A stretch of DNA of 61,153 bases from JBEKUY01 sp049514555 (GTDB taxonomy: Bacteria; Acidobacteriota; Terriglobia; Acidiferrales; UBA7541). The notes beneath the pieces are model-generated. The model saw only the letters and a list, made by a program, of their open reading frames with translations. It was not told the DNA's origin and did not search any database. The stretch covers positions 1 through 61,153 of the forward strand of contig JBEKUY010000014.1 of the NCBI GenBank assembly GCA_049514555.1, in the 5' to 3' direction. Below, in pieces: positions 61,153-61,153 of the stretch (positions within the stretch are counted from its first letter, which is position 1; every line of letters begins with the position of its first letter). The position numbers were made by a program, and so were the translations under genes.

Positions 61153-61153
61153 C

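Overview
The window is GC-rich chromosomal DNA from a Gram-negative, menaquinone-using bacterium, most likely an Acidobacteriota member (inference). Supporting observations are the futalosine menaquinone genes mqnA/mqnC, a TonB-dependent receptor with an N-terminal carboxypeptidase-regulatory-like domain, TAT-exported two-subunit molybdo-hydroxylase genes, exported TldD/TldE-like proteins, a topA-dprA-xerC cluster and a giant cyclic-glucan synthase. No 16S rRNA or other decisive taxonomic marker is present.

Layout. 1-9110: tail of a housekeeping-type sigma factor, then a 2933-residue cyclic beta-1,2-glucan synthase. 9.1-10.25 kb: gene-poor scar with two tandem diverged copies of a tRNA-Pro 3' end. 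10.25-13.3 kb: amino-sugar-kinase-like/RapZ-C fusion overlapping a MurU-like nucleotidyltransferase, then an FAH-family hydrolase. 13.6-22.5 kb: tRNA-Glu, xerC, topA, dprA, mqnA, mqnC, an RNase HI with an extra C-terminal domain and a zinc-ribbon coiled-coil protein. 22.6-24.4 kb: small membrane proteins and a pilin-like protein. 24.6-31 kb: exported TldD/TldE-like pair and an exported M1 peptidase. 31-37.5 kb: CDF metal transporter with a tripled C-terminus, a membrane glycosyltransferase and a GH18-deacetylase-GT2 fusion that looks like PgaB plus PgaC in one chain. 37.6-40.3 kb: molybdo-hydroxylase pair.

40.3-44.4 kb is an accessory island. It holds a structured non-coding stretch with an unusual tRNA-like gene, an ArsR-like gene fragment behind a strong promoter, 39-bp and 90-bp repeat families, an IS1595-type transposase and a small ORF divergent from it. 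44.4-48.8 kb returns to core metabolism (panB, dinB-like, panC, bcp, gatB).

48.9-53.1 kb is a second accessory block and the best candidate for an undescribed system. In transcription order on the minus strand it carries a small HExxH protein, an OLD-like ATPase/TOPRIM protein, a polytopic membrane protein interrupted by an in-frame TAG, and an Mrr-type nuclease. Two diverged copies of a ~140-bp sequence lie upstream of the HExxH gene and of the ATPase gene. 53.2-58.9 kb is a complete vitamin B12 uptake locus (btuF-btuC-btuD and btuB) with two cobalamin riboswitches. The window ends with a small beta-barrel protein, an enoyl-CoA hydratase-family enzyme and a truncated membrane-protein tail.
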